Positions 15,680-24,849 of a stretch of DNA of 64,000 nucleotides are shown piece by piece. This DNA is from Providencia burhodogranariea DSM 19968. Its GTDB lineage: Bacteria > Pseudomonadota > Gammaproteobacteria > Enterobacterales > Enterobacteriaceae. Numbering within the stretch: the first letter of the stretch is position 1; each line of letters opens with the position of its first letter. A model generated the notes under the pieces. The model ran no database searches, was not told where the DNA came from, and saw only the letters and a list, made by a program, of their open reading frames with translations. Position numbers and translations under genes: made by a program. The stretch is taken from positions 571,904 through 635,903 of the forward strand of contig NZ_KB233223.1 in the NCBI RefSeq assembly GCF_000314855.2, given 5' to 3'.

Positions 15680-17617
15680 CTATAAAATTCGCGCTAAGCT
15701 ATCTTTAGCGATCACTTGGAATTCATTGAAATTTTTGACAGTTACCAGCCTGCGAGTTGTTTTCTCTTTGACAAACGTGACAAACAAGTCATAGATAGCC
15801 ATGGCTTCTTCATAGTCAGCTTTGCTAATGGCCAGTAAGAAAACTACGTAGGCATTTTCTTTTGTTTCTTTATTCCATTCAATGCCTTTAGGGGCAACTA
15901 CAGTTACAACAACTGTTTTATTGGCGAGCAAGCCAAGTGAATGGGGGAGGGCAATTCCTTCCCCTAGTAAGGTGGAAACGATAGATTCTCGTTCTTGTAA
16001 CGAGGGGTGAAAATCCCCAGTAACATAGCCGTCTTGCTGTAATTTTTGGCAAACAGTTTGAAATAGTTCCTCTTGGCTGATCTTTTCATTGATCACCATA
16101 AAATAGCGTTCATCAAAAAAGCGTTCAATAATATAGGGTCGAGTTTGATCTATCATCGCTAGCCGCCCTACTTGTTCTAATTGATAGGGGGTTGGGAAAG
16201 GTGCGATTTTAATCACTGGCTTATTTTTCTCAGAAATACGCACTGTGGTGATGACAAAGTCTTCTTCAATTTCATCTAAAGATTCATATTCTTGTAAGGT
16301 CAGCCCTCGACTAAATTTGAGTTGCGGAAATTCACGCATGATTTTCGATTCCACGACACGAAAGGTCGAGTTACCAGCATCAGTAACGACAAGCACTTCT
16401 GTTTGGCGAATTGAGCTAGCACCATAATTTCTTTCTAAGCTCACCCCAATATGCACAGCTAGATAGCCGAGCTCATCCTCATTGATTGGATGGGGAAGTA
16501 GCTGTTTACTGGCGCTGGTTAGTGCACTTAAGGTGACATCATAGGCAAAGGGATAGTATTGTTTAATGTCACTTAGCAATGGATTTGGCGTAATAATATG
16601 ATATTGAAGCCGTGTGATAAGTGCGGCAATGTGTGTGTTGAGATCTTTTTTAAGCTTCTCATCATTACGTAAGTCATAATTATATAATTCGTTAATATAA
16701 TTAAGAATATATTCAACAAGCTCGCCGTGATTGCCAATTCTTTGTTGGGCTGTATCAAGGTTACTGATGCGTTGTGCGATGATTTGATCGTGCAAATAGC
16801 TAAATTCAGCAGCTGAAAGATCACTGCCAAGGAAATAAATTAACCCTTTAGAGACTTCATCACAGGCTTTACGAAGTGTCTCTTCACTATCGTGATTCTT
16901 TACAATGGAGGTCAGCTCGTGACCGCGTGTAATCCGTAGAATAGTCACTGCACAATTAAATACTAGATACAGGTGCCCTTCGTTGCTTAGACGAACATCG
17001 AAGCGATTCATACTATTATGAAGAACTTTATCAATGTAAGTTAAGTCTAGATTATCTAAACAATCAGGTTGGAATGCCGATAGGTTATGGTTGATTTGTT
17101 GGGAAAAACGGCGCCACAATGTTTCGGTCATACAAGCTCGAATTGCCCACTCACTGCCATTTAGGCGGATCCCTTGGTGAGGTATACTTTCTAACAAGAT
17201 TTGATATTTTTGTAGGTGCTCTCTGACGGTACCCATATCTTGCTGCAGTGTTCCACGACTAATAAACCACTCTTCTGCAATATCATCTAGTTTAACAGGT
17301 AAAGAGAGCATCAAGAGTTTCAATAGCAAAGCATCAATGCGATCTTTGCTAGTACGAGGAATACTATTTTCCTCTTCATTTTGTTGTGTGAATTTGGAAA
17401 ATAGGGCCTCATCATCGATTTTTAAGCGATAACCACGGTTACGCTCATAAACGATATGAGCACTGAAATTTTGTATTAACTCATTAATCTCATTTATATC
17501 AGAACGTATAGTCCGTGTTGAAACGGAAAAACGTTTTGCGAGTTGTTCCTGAGGGACTACCTCATCGAGAATACTGGCAAAAATTTGATTGAGTCGCTGT
17601 TGAGTAAATAAAGCCAC
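15680..17617 (-). CDS. BglG/MtlR-family transcriptional regulator with PRDs and PTS EIIA domain
   Basis: 645 residues. Domains in order: N-terminal helix-turn-helix (about 1-60; QEQLAKRFSVSTRTIRSDI), a second HTH/Mga-like region (about 95-150), two PRDs (about 190-400; the second with LPHPINEDELGYLAVHIGVS), a IIB-like segment (about 410-490; EVLVVTDAGNSTFRVVESKI), and a C-terminal EIIA of the fructose/mannitol class with the active-site His in GEGIALPHSLGLL. Such activators respond to PTS phosphorylation state and bind DNA; the DUF431x operon immediately downstream on the same strand is the obvious target. There are no PTS IIC genes in the neighbourhood, so it probably takes phosphate from general PTS proteins. 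Confidence 0.9.
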   Translation of the reverse strand: MALFTQQRLNQIFASILDEVVPQEQLAKRFSVSTRTIRSDINEINELIQNFSAHIVYERNRGYRLKIDDEALFSKFTQQNEEENSIPRTSKDRIDALLLKLLMLSLPVKLDDIAEEWFISRGTLQQDMGTVREHLQKYQILLESIPHQGIRLNGSEWAIRACMTETLWRRFSQQINHNLSAFQPDCLDNLDLTYIDKVLHNSMNRFDVRLSNEGHLYLVFNCAVTILRITRGHELTSIVKNHDSEETLRKACDEVSKGLIYFLGSDLSAAEFSYLHDQIIAQRISNLDTAQQRIGNHGELVEYILNYINELYNYDLRNDEKLKKDLNTHIAALITRLQYHIITPNPLLSDIKQYYPFAYDVTLSALTSASKQLLPHPINEDELGYLAVHIGVSLERNYGASSIRQTEVLVVTDAGNSTFRVVESKIMREFPQLKFSRGLTLQEYESLDEIEEDFVITTVRISEKNKPVIKIAPFPTPYQLEQVGRLAMIDQTRPYIIERFFDERYFMVINEKISQEELFQTVCQKLQQDGYVTGDFHPSLQERESIVSTLLGEGIALPHSLGLLANKTVVVTVVAPKGIEWNKETKENAYVVFLLAISKADYEEAMAIYDLFVTFVKEKTTRRLVTVKNFNEFQVIAKDSLARIL

Positions 17618-18075
17618 GGAAACACCTTTAAACTAAAAACAAAAAGCATGATGACCAATATATGAGCTAGACATAACATAATTCGAGTGATATTTCGGCA
17701 AGCAACGGCGCTGTCTCAGTGAGAAAAACTAGAGTCAGGAAAAACAGGCCAATTCGTAGCGTCGAGCATGGCACACTATTGATAATAGTCGAGATACAAC
17801 TTGAAGTATGGCAAGTGTAACGGCATATTTTGGCTGATTAATGGCTGGACTCTATCACAAGCTTCTCAATGTATAGGGCATATCAAATCATAAATTTGAG
17901 AATCTCTTCGCAAAAATAGGCGTATTTTTGCGAAATAACTCAAAGCGTGAGTGAGCTAGCTCGAAAATAATTTGCAAGTCATAGAAAGAATAGCGAGGAA
18001 TGCACCTAAACTTATTCAAATAACATGCAGCCGATAATGCAGCCACTCAATTAATTTAAGGCAAAAAGGGAGTTT
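17618..18075. other. Intergenic region with a dispersed-repeat end
   Basis: 458 bp without a gene. At 17796-17812 it contains ACAACTTGAAGTATGGC, the inverted form of the repeat end found at 5796 and 38904. The rest must carry the promoters of the divergent regulator and nucleotidyltransferase genes, which I could not place. Confidence 0.55.
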
Positions 18076-18852
18076 ATGACTCTAAATTCAACTAAATTTA
18101 TCAAAACGCTACCTTCTGGTCAGTTTCAATCCGAGTTCCAGAAGGTGATCAATGATGTTGAAAACAGTTTAGTATTAGCACTAGGCAGTCAACTTCACAG
18201 CGTGTATTTGTACGGTAGTGTTGCAAAAGGTTGTGCCACTGCGGGTATTTCAGATTTAGATGTTTGTGTGATCTTAACGGAGAAACCAGATAGCCATTTA
18301 ATTAATATTATTGCTGATATACGCAAAGTCATTATGTCCAGTCATAAAGTTGTCAGTAAGGTTGACTTTGATATTGGATCCCTATCAGAAGTATTAGATC
18401 CTGAAAAATTGTACAGTTGGGGGTATTGGTTAAAGCATCACTGTCGGTGTATTTTTGGTGATGATCTCGCTTGTCGATTCAATCTTTTTAAACCATCAAA
18501 AGCGATTGCTATCGCAGTTAATGGTGATTTTATCGAAGCGATCGATGGATATGTTCACTCATTAAGCAACATTAGTGATGAAATTGAGCGTAAGCAATTA
18601 CAAAGATCTGCGGCTAGGAAACTGATCCGTTCGACTAATCTTTTAAGAGCAAATGAAGATGTGGATTGGCCTGAGGCTCTTGAGGAGTATGTTGTCAAGT
18701 TTTCTGCACAATATCCAATGCGAGAAAACGAAATCAGATATTTTTTATCACAAAGTCATATGCCTACAGACGGTTTAGAGGCTTTTATAAAGCGATTGAA
18801 TAATTTTACCAAATGGTTAGTTACGGAGGTTAAATCTGACTCATATCATTAA
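18076..18852 (+). CDS. Nucleotidyltransferase-domain protein of unknown substrate
   Basis: 258 residues, ATG preceded by AAGGGAG. An NTP_transf_2 core is visible: LYGSVAKGCATAGISDLDVC near residues 45-65, that is the GS motif plus the DxD metal pair, with a third acidic residue in VDFDIG near 99. The helical C-terminal half (about 140-258) resembles the substrate-binding part of aminoglycoside adenylyltransferases or kanamycin nucleotidyltransferases, but I cannot match it to a known resistance enzyme. It stands alone between the dga-like operon and yhaK. Confidence 0.7.
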   Translation: MTLNSTKFIKTLPSGQFQSEFQKVINDVENSLVLALGSQLHSVYLYGSVAKGCATAGISDLDVCVILTEKPDSHLINIIADIRKVIMSSHKVVSKVDFDIGSLSEVLDPEKLYSWGYWLKHHCRCIFGDDLACRFNLFKPSKAIAIAVNGDFIEAIDGYVHSLSNISDEIERKQLQRSAARKLIRSTNLLRANEDVDWPEALEEYVVKFSAQYPMRENEIRYFLSQSHMPTDGLEAFIKRLNNFTKWLVTEVKSDSYH

Positions 18853-19160
18853 ATGGCTCTATTTTTGTTAGGAAATATTGATCATCTAGAGGCAATTTTT
18901 GTTCACAATAAAGGTCTTTGGGACGAGGTGAGCGGGTTGCAGCCTATAGATATAGGTAAAATACCTTTCAACGTAGGATAAAAACAAGTGTAACGCTTTC
19001 TAATTGAATCCGTATAGCAGCCTTTGTTTAGAATAAAATGGCGATAAGTTGAATTTAATTTCTTTTGATACTGATTTTTTCAGTAAAAATCAGCATCACA
19101 GATCAATCGCCACTAGCGATTAGGTCTGAGTTGCAAAGCAATTTATTTTGCCTTGTGTAC
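18853..19160. other. Intergenic region between convergent genes
   Basis: 308 bp without a gene. A 9-bp inverted repeat CTGATTTTT/AAAAATCAG (19071-19093) with a T/A-rich centre may terminate yhaK transcription. Confidence 0.5.
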
Positions 19161-19862
19161 TCACTCACCAATATCAATTAGCAAAGCACGTATTGCTTTT
19201 GCTGATGAGATGGTTAACTCGCTTTCATCTTGGATAAATACACCATCATTGCAGTCCATCTTTATAAGATTACCATTCTTGGTAGTAATGTCTGCTCCAC
19301 CATGAATCGACTGTAAATAAGCATTTTTTCCTTTAAGCTTAATGTGTTGGGTGTTTTCTGGCGTGATATTTAGCTGCGTTATCCAAATTTGTTGACGCAG
19401 TTGGATGCTACTATTTTCCCCATTTGGTGAGGCAACCAGCATATTACTCTCTGCTGGCAACGCGATTTTTTGTGCTGGATAGTATTCTTGCTGCGGACAA
19501 GCATTTAACCATAATTGCAAACGGGTTAATGGCTTATCTGGGCAGAGATTGTGTTCGCTGTAACTTAAGTCAGGACGTGGTGAAAAACGAATACATTCGC
19601 CTTCACTAATATTGATTTTATTACCTAAGCTATCTCGATATTCAGCACTACCTTGCAATACAATATTAAGAATATCTACATGCGGATAAGTTTTTGGTTG
19701 AAAAGCATTTTCTGGTGCTATGATTTCTTGATTTAGCACTCGTAATGTTTTGTATCCCATAAAGTCAGGATCAAAATAATGGCCGAAGGAAAATGCGTAA
19801 CGTGCTTGTAACCAACCATAATCGGCCTTACCGCAGTGGTTAACTTGTCTCAATGTCATCAT
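19161..19862 (-). CDS. yhaK: Pirin-like bicupin protein YhaK
   Basis: 233 residues, the same length as E. coli YhaK and alike through the whole N-terminal cupin (CGKADYGWLQARYAFSFGHY; YPHVDILNIVLQGSAEYRDS; LTRLQLWLNACPQ). YhaK is a cytosolic bicupin reported to be sensitive to oxidants; no firm enzymatic role is established. It is encoded divergently from yhaJ, as in E. coli, with 280 bp between the starts. A clear GGAG precedes the start. Confidence 0.92.
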   Translation of the reverse strand: MMTLRQVNHCGKADYGWLQARYAFSFGHYFDPDFMGYKTLRVLNQEIIAPENAFQPKTYPHVDILNIVLQGSAEYRDSLGNKINISEGECIRFSPRPDLSYSEHNLCPDKPLTRLQLWLNACPQQEYYPAQKIALPAESNMLVASPNGENSSIQLRQQIWITQLNITPENTQHIKLKGKNAYLQSIHGGADITTKNGNLIKMDCNDGVFIQDESELTISSAKAIRALLIDIGE

Positions 19863-20142
19863 AGTGGTGACTCCTTCTTAGAACAGAAAACATATACTTG
19901 CTTGATTTTTGGTTAGGGCTAGCTGCTTACCCTAATACAGCCTATTGTTAGCATTACTGTATTTACTTATGCTATTTAGCTTTTCTATAGAAATAGCTTC
20001 ACTTGCCATCTACAGACACGTTAATTATTTTGGATATGTACAGCGATAGATAAATTTATCCCCTTATCATAAATAGCTGGACGTTGAATTGTTAGCCAGT
20101 TAATCTGTTTGCATTATTCAAATTTCCTGAAAGAGATACTTC

Positions 20143-21039
20143 ATGAGTAAAGAGAGAGCATTAACACTTGAATCATTAAGGGTGATGGATGCAATCGACC
20201 GACGTGGTAGTTTTGCTGCGGCAGCTGATGAGCTAGGTCGAGTGCCATCGGCATTAAGCTATACCATGCAAAAATTAGAAGAAGAGTTAGATGTTATTCT
20301 GTTCGATCGTTCAGGACATAGAACCAAATTTACTAATGTCGGTAGGATGTTATTAGATAGAGGAAGAGTGCTGCTGGAAGCAGCTGATAAACTAACCTCT
20401 GATGCAGAGGCATTAGCCAAGGGTTGGGAAACTCATCTCACAATTGTTTGTGAAGCACTAATCCCAGCTTATAATTTGTTCCCTTTAGTCGAAAAATTAG
20501 CTACAAAATCAGAAACGCAGCTTTCAATATTAACGGAAGTTCTCGCTGGGGCTTGGGAACGATTAGAAAGTGGTAAAGCTGATATTGTTATCGCACCTGA
20601 TATGCATTTTCGCACATCATCTGAAATTAATTCTAAATCTTTATACAGCATTAATCATATTTATGTGGCTAGTCCCAATCATCCCATTCATCAAGAGCCT
20701 GAACCGCTTTCAGATGTAACTCGAGTAAAGTATCGAGGTATTGCGGTGGCTGATACTGCTCGTGAGCGTCCGGTGATTACCGTGCAGCTATTAGATAAAC
20801 AGCAAAGATTAACAGTTTCATCGATTGAAGATAAACGAAATGCTTTACTTGCAGGCCTTGGTGTTGCAACTATGCCATACCCATTAATAGAGAAAGATAT
20901 TCGTGAAGGGCGTTTGCGTGTAGTGAGTGCCGAATATACTCATGAAACTAATATTATTATGGCTTGGCGTCGAGATAGTATGGGAGAAGCTAAATCTTGG
21001 TGTTTGAGAGAGATCCCTAAGCTATTTATGAATCGATAA
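20143..21039 (+). CDS. yhaJ: LysR-family regulator YhaJ
   Basis: 298 residues: N-terminal winged HTH (about 5-65; RRGSFAAAADELGRVPSALS and VILFDRSGHRTKFT) and a LysR substrate-binding domain. The neighbourhood (yhaK divergent, yqjF on the other strand nearby) matches E. coli, where YhaJ is known to activate yqjF in response to aromatic compounds such as dinitrotoluene breakdown products. The 280-bp gap to yhaK should contain both promoters. Confidence 0.9.
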   Translation: MSKERALTLESLRVMDAIDRRGSFAAAADELGRVPSALSYTMQKLEEELDVILFDRSGHRTKFTNVGRMLLDRGRVLLEAADKLTSDAEALAKGWETHLTIVCEALIPAYNLFPLVEKLATKSETQLSILTEVLAGAWERLESGKADIVIAPDMHFRTSSEINSKSLYSINHIYVASPNHPIHQEPEPLSDVTRVKYRGIAVADTARERPVITVQLLDKQQRLTVSSIEDKRNALLAGLGVATMPYPLIEKDIREGRLRVVSAEYTHETNIIMAWRRDSMGEAKSWCLREIPKLFMNR

Positions 21040-21040
21040 A

Positions 21041-21290
21041 TTCCCGTCATCCTTCGCACTATAGGCACGTTAGTTCCTCTTAGCTACCCAAGCCACATAC
21101 TAATTTGTGTTCCTTGGGATAGCTTTGTTTGCCGACATTCCCGTCATCCTTCGCACTATAGGCACGTTAGTTCCTCTTAGCTACCCAAGCCACATACTAA
21201 TTTGTGTTCCTTGGGATAGCTTTGTTTGCCGACATTCCCATCATCCTCCGCACTATAAGTGCGTTAGCTTCTCTTAGCGACCTTCCTCTA
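21041..21290. repeat. 97-bp tandem repeat (two full copies and a degenerate third)
   Basis: The unit starting TTCCCGTCATCCTTCGCACT begins at 21041, 21138 and 21235, exactly 97 bp apart. Copies one and two look identical; the third decays after about 50 bp. Each full unit contains a hairpin (CCCAAG ... CTTGGGATAGC) shared with the repeat at 53083-53175. The rest of this 615-bp gap (to 21654) holds no gene I can support. Confidence 0.9.
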
Positions 21291-21544
21291 GTACGAATGA
21301 TTTAGGGAATGTTATTTAGATGATTTTATTTTCATCTTAATTTTTTTTAATTAGTGCGGGGCTGTTGAGCGTTATAGAAAGAGAAGAAACGATACATTAT
21401 GATCAATGTGACATGTCACGAAAACTCTCTCAGAGCGCACGGGTACGGATGTTGAAGGGATTTAATTTGAAATTGAATTATTTTTAGGTGATATCTTTGT
21501 GGTTTTCTGATGCCGTATTTCTGAGCTATCGAGTTAATTGAATC

Positions 21545-21584
21545 AAGCAAAAAAAACGAGTTACATACAACGGTATGTAACTCG
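21545..21584 (-). terminator. Terminator downstream of yqjF
   Basis: Stem CGAGTTACATA (21557-21567) with TATGTAACTCG (21574-21584). Eight or nine A residues on the plus strand just before the stem give a U-run on the minus-strand transcript. Confidence 0.8.
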
Positions 21585-21654
21585 GGATAGTTTTTGCAGG
21601 GAATAAAGAGTTCAAATAAACAATAAGTTCAAGGGTAATAATGAATACGCTTTG

Positions 21655-22050
21655 TTACCACTTTTTATTCAGCAGGTGGTCAAGGCTAAATTTACCTGGG
21701 CCTGTCACTGCTAATAATAAAAAGCCACCTGCAATTGATATATCTTTCATGAACATCAGGCTATTTTGTCCGACATTAAAGTCCGTATGAAAAATCAGTG
21801 CAGTTATAATCGAGAATCCAGCGGTAAAAATGGCTACCGTTCTTGTCAGAAAACCAAAAATAACCGCAATACCACCACCGAGTTCTAACAAAATAGTCAG
21901 AGGCAGTAAAAATCCGGGGACACCCATCGATTGCATATATTGTTGGGTGCCTGCATAGCCATCACCTAATTTGCCATAGCCAGCGACGATAAACAGAATT
22001 GGCATCAAAATACGGGCAACTAATATCACACTACTTTCTAAATTTTTCAT
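21655..22050 (-). CDS. yqjF: DoxX-family membrane protein YqjF
   Basis: 131 residues from the ATG at 22050 (MKNLESSVILVARILMPILF), preceded by AGGAG; twelve codons upstream are open but lack a ribosome-binding site. Four hydrophobic helices typical of DoxX proteins, close in length and sequence to E. coli YqjF (130 residues). It is an inner-membrane protein of uncertain function, used as a dinitrotoluene biosensor element in E. coli under YhaJ control. A terminator between it and yqjK (22243-22274) shows it is transcribed separately. Confidence 0.9.
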   Translation of the reverse strand: MKNLESSVILVARILMPILFIVAGYGKLGDGYAGTQQYMQSMGVPGFLLPLTILLELGGGIAVIFGFLTRTVAIFTAGFSIITALIFHTDFNVGQNSLMFMKDISIAGGFLLLAVTGPGKFSLDHLLNKKW

Positions 22051-22242
22051 TAAGATTCTCCTGCTAACAAGGTCAGCAAATATCAATAAATTGCGATATA
22101 TATCGCCGTATAAAATAACTTATAGCACTAAATGGTTAGAAATCATTTGATGTGCCTATATTAGTAAGTTAGAGATTCAATAAAAAGTAAAGGTTATTAA
22201 CAATGATAGACAAAAAAATTGAATAATAAAATTTTTAATAGA

Positions 22243-22274
22243 AAAAACCTGAAACGTCACCGCTTCAGGTTTTT
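22243..22274 (-). terminator. Terminator downstream of yqjK
   Basis: 11-bp inverted repeat AAAAACCTGAA (22243-22253) and TTCAGGTTTTT (22264-22274). It ends in U-runs on either strand and lies just after the yqjK stop. Confidence 0.8.
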
Positions 22275-22287
22275 AGTATGATCGGAA

Positions 22288-22587
22288 TTATTTTTTACTC
22301 GTTTTAACAGCACCTTGGAAGGAGCGAATTATTCCCCAAGTCGTCAGTGCTTTTTCGCCTAATGACAAAATTCTCTTAGGTCGCCTCAGTATATAAACAG
22401 AAACAAGTCCCGCCGCCGCAATAAAAATAGGCTTAAAAGAAACGAAGACTTGCCATGAACGGTCGTAAGGTTCAGTAACTTGTAACCAGTCACGTGAAGT
22501 TGTAGTTAGATCAGCACGCTGTTGCTCAATTTGTGTGACTAACTGCTGTTTCTTTTCAGCTAACGACTGACGCTTATTTTTGCTCAT
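22288..22587 (-). CDS. yqjK: YqjK-like family protein
   Basis: 99 residues: a helical, charged N-terminus (RQSLAEKKQQLVTQIEQQRA) and one probable hydrophobic segment (IFIAAAGLVSVYILRR) near residue 55. The start overlaps the end of yqjE by 14 bp. Gene order yqjD-yqjE-yqjK is conserved in enterobacteria. The function is not established. Confidence 0.88.
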   Translation of the reverse strand: MSKNKRQSLAEKKQQLVTQIEQQRADLTTTSRDWLQVTEPYDRSWQVFVSFKPIFIAAAGLVSVYILRRPKRILSLGEKALTTWGIIRSFQGAVKTSKK

Positions 22588-22978
22588 TATCCGGCCCCGC
22601 TAAGGCTTTTGAGTCTTTCTTCAGCTGCTCTCGTGTTGCACCTAGTAAAGTAGACTGCCTTGCTCTTTTAAGCGTCCAAATAGCACCAATAATAGCGAGT
22701 AATATTAAAACGCCAGTAGTGATAGCAAGGGCTTGATAACGATAAATAGGGTCAACAGACCAAAAAATAAGGCCAATGAGACACATCAGACCAAATGCAG
22801 TAAATAATAGTGTGACACCAGCCATCAGAATGAGCTGAATAAGAGTGGTTTTTTCTTCCTCTAATTCAACGGCAATCAATTGGATGCGTGTTTCAACCAT
22901 CTGCACAGCGATACTGGCAATTCGCTGTAAAGTGTTGAGAACCCCTTTACCGGGGCCCTGACGTTCTTGTTGTTCCAT
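22574..22978 (-). CDS. yqjE: Phage holin-family-like membrane protein YqjE
   Basis: 134 residues with two strong transmembrane helices (about 47-72 and 80-102) after an amphipathic N-terminus (LNTLQRIASIAVQMVETRIQ). E. coli YqjE is an inner-membrane protein of the YqjE/holin superfamily III group. It follows yqjD by 5 bp and overlaps yqjK. Expected to be expressed together with YqjD in stationary phase, as known for E. coli. Confidence 0.9.
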   Translation of the reverse strand: MEQQERQGPGKGVLNTLQRIASIAVQMVETRIQLIAVELEEEKTTLIQLILMAGVTLLFTAFGLMCLIGLIFWSVDPIYRYQALAITTGVLILLAIIGAIWTLKRARQSTLLGATREQLKKDSKALAGPDNEQK

Positions 22979-22983
22979 ACTAA

Positions 22984-23289
22984 TTAACGTTTAGCGAGGA
23001 GCACGCCGAGAACAACACCAACAGCAGCACCAATACCAATGCCTGTCCATGGATTTTCACGTACGTAGTTATCAGCTTGACCTGCAATTTCCTTGGTTTG
23101 CTGAGTAATCTTCTCACCAGCTTGGCTGAGTTTAGCTCGTGAAGAGTTTAGGGCATCTTTAGCTTTATGCTTTAAGCTCTCTATTTCTTCTTTCGATTTG
23201 TCTCCAGTATCATTTAGCACTGCCTCAAGAGAGTCTGCCAATGATTGCAGTTCAGCGCGTAGTTCTTCTGATGAATTGTTCGATGACAT
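22984..23289 (-). CDS. yqjD: ElaB/YqjD/DUF883 ribosome-associated membrane protein
   Basis: 101 residues from the ATG at 23289 (MSSNNSSEELRAELQSLADS), which has AGGAG in front, and the same length as E. coli YqjD; the open frame upstream (16 hydrophobic codons) is not part of it. A helical charged body is followed by the conserved YVRENPWTGIGIGAAVGVVL tail that forms the C-terminal membrane anchor. In E. coli YqjD binds ribosomes at the membrane in stationary phase and is RpoS-dependent. First gene of yqjDEK. Confidence 0.93.
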   Translation of the reverse strand: MSSNNSSEELRAELQSLADSLEAVLNDTGDKSKEEIESLKHKAKDALNSSRAKLSQAGEKITQQTKEIAGQADNYVRENPWTGIGIGAAVGVVLGVLLAKR

Positions 23290-23533
23290 ATTGGAACTCC
23301 TTATCAATAGAAAAAATATAATTAGCACTACTAACAATAGCTATTTTTGGGGTAAGTGCAATTAGGAACAACCTTAATATCGATTAAATTGATAAAAAAG
23401 GACGTGCAATGTTCATCTGTAGATGTAAAGTCTGACTAATCTTAAATTTTAAGAGCGTTAAAGCTGGAGATTAGATGATTTAAAATAGTTAGTGGATAGT
23501 GAGATGGATTATTAGAAATGAAATATTTTATAA

Positions 23534-23558
23534 GCGAGAGACTGTACTAGTCTCTCGC
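23534..23558. terminator. Perfect hairpin downstream of yqjA
   Basis: 10-bp inverted repeat GCGAGAGACT and AGTCTCTCGC with a 5-nt loop, just past the yqjA stop (minus strand). The following tail is only moderately T-rich. Confidence 0.6.
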
Positions 23559-23565
23559 AAATTAA

Positions 23566-24234
23566 TTAGTTGCTTTTTTTCGATGAAAGCTTTTTCTTAA
23601 CAACAACAGCAATACTACCAATAAGACCGATGATAAGAAGCCCAACAGGGATAAGCATCAGAACGTTCATAATACGGTGTTCATACTGTTGAAATATAGG
23701 GCTTTTACCGAACCCATAACCAATAGTCGTGAGGATGAGTACCCAAAGCAGTCCGCTTAACCAGTTGAATACCTGAAAACGGCCATTTTTGAGGCCAGCT
23801 AAACCCGCGATAGTCGGTAGCAGTGTTCTGACGAAAGCGAGAAAACGACCTATTAATAAAGCAGCAAGCCCATGACGATGGAATAAGCTATAGGCGCGTT
23901 GGTGATAATGTTCGGGAAGATGGCTAAGCCAACCCTTGACTAATTTGGTATTTCCAAGCCATCGACCTTGAATATAACCAACCCAACAACCTAGGCTAGC
24001 TCCAGTGGTCAAAATGATGAGAGTCATTGGAAAGCTTAGTGTTCCTTTTGCAATCAAAACACCAACAAGGATCAACAAACTATCACCTGGTAAAAATGCG
24101 GCAGGAAGAACCCCATTCTCAAGAAAAAGAATAGCAAATAGCACAAGATAAATGGCCCACACCAATGATGGGTTGGATAAGGTTACGTAGTCTTGATGCC
24201 AAAGGGCAAAAAATAGTTCTTTAACTAATTCCAT
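23566..24234 (-). CDS. yqjA: DedA-family membrane protein YqjA
   Basis: 222 residues (E. coli 220). DedA hallmarks seen: FLENGVLPAAFLPGDSLLIL near residue 40, GCWVGYIQGRW near 82, and GRFLAFVRTLLPTIAGLAG around 130, containing the conserved Arg residues of the membrane re-entrant region. DedA proteins are inner-membrane undecaprenyl-phosphate or lipid transporters that need the proton motive force; in E. coli YqjA is needed for growth at alkaline pH. The mzrA (yqjB) gene that follows yqjA in E. coli is absent here. Confidence 0.92.
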   Translation of the reverse strand: MELVKELFFALWHQDYVTLSNPSLVWAIYLVLFAILFLENGVLPAAFLPGDSLLILVGVLIAKGTLSFPMTLIILTTGASLGCWVGYIQGRWLGNTKLVKGWLSHLPEHYHQRAYSLFHRHGLAALLIGRFLAFVRTLLPTIAGLAGLKNGRFQVFNWLSGLLWVLILTTIGYGFGKSPIFQQYEHRIMNVLMLIPVGLLIIGLIGSIAVVVKKKLSSKKSN

Positions 24235-24600
24235 TAATGTTTCCTAAACGGCAATAACAGCAACAATCTTATTGTTGGGCAGGGAGAAATGGATTAAGTG
24301 AACACCTGAGTGAAAAGTAATGTTTCCTCAGGCAGTTAGTGTAAAGCACCTTCACTTTAACAAAACAGAAAATAACTAAACAGCAAATTCTCGTTCTATT
24401 TTTAGAATTCATTTAAGTTTTGTGGTGTAGATAGGCTTTTTACAAATTGGCTTTAGTTGTTAAAAGGCACTAAAATAGCGTTTTAAAGGGGTTTTTCTTA
24501 TAAAAATGGTAAAAAACGTATTTTTATGAGTTAATTTTTTTTTGCAATTTTTATTTAAATTAGTTAGCTAATTATTGCTTTTTAGGACTGTTTAACCTAT
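24235..24600. other. AT-rich intergenic region upstream of the alx leader
   Basis: No gene seen. It should contain the yqjA promoter (minus) and, near its end, the alx promoter (plus). Confidence 0.5.
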
Positions 24601-24770
24601 CTTACGGTGATGCAAAGGGGAGTAACTTCTTCTTGTCGGTTTATCGTCATTACGGCACACACATTGTGCCCGGTAGCCGAGCACCACAATTTCCTAACCT
24701 AGGATTATTTGTGTTGTAAGTGAGACCTTGCCAGAAGGCGAGGTTTGCTCATTGTTTACAACCAAAAGAT
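24601..24770 (+). promoter_or_regulatory. yybP-ykoY (manganese / alkaline-pH) riboswitch in the alx leader
   Basis: The 5' conserved loop AAAGGGGAGTAACTTC (about 24615-24630) and the second conserved block ATCGTCATTACGGCAC (about 24643-24658) are hallmarks of this RNA. They are followed by the E. coli-like hairpin AGACCTTGCC...GGCGAGGTTT (about 24722-24750). In E. coli this leader (PRE) controls alx, responding to Mn2+ and to alkaline pH by changing RNA folding. Placed directly upstream of an alx orthologue, the assignment is solid; exact ends are approximate. Confidence 0.9.
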
Positions 24771-24796
24771 AATAATTCTAGGTTAAAGCATTTTAA

Positions 24797-24837
24797 GCGG
24801 CTGACGTCTTCTGAGATGTCAGCCGTTTTTTGTTTTT
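24797..24837 (+). terminator. Riboswitch expression-platform terminator hairpin before alx
   Basis: An 11-bp stem CGGCTGACGTC/GATGTCAGCCG (24798-24825) with one G-U pair is followed by TTTTTTGTTTTTT. It ends 12 bp before the alx ATG, so termination or translation would be set by the riboswitch upstream. Confidence 0.85.
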
Positions 24838-24849
24838 TGAGGAAATATT

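Noticed and set aside
21041-21290. CRISPR-like array
   Set aside because: The 97-bp units are contiguous and identical without unique spacers, and no cas genes are present.
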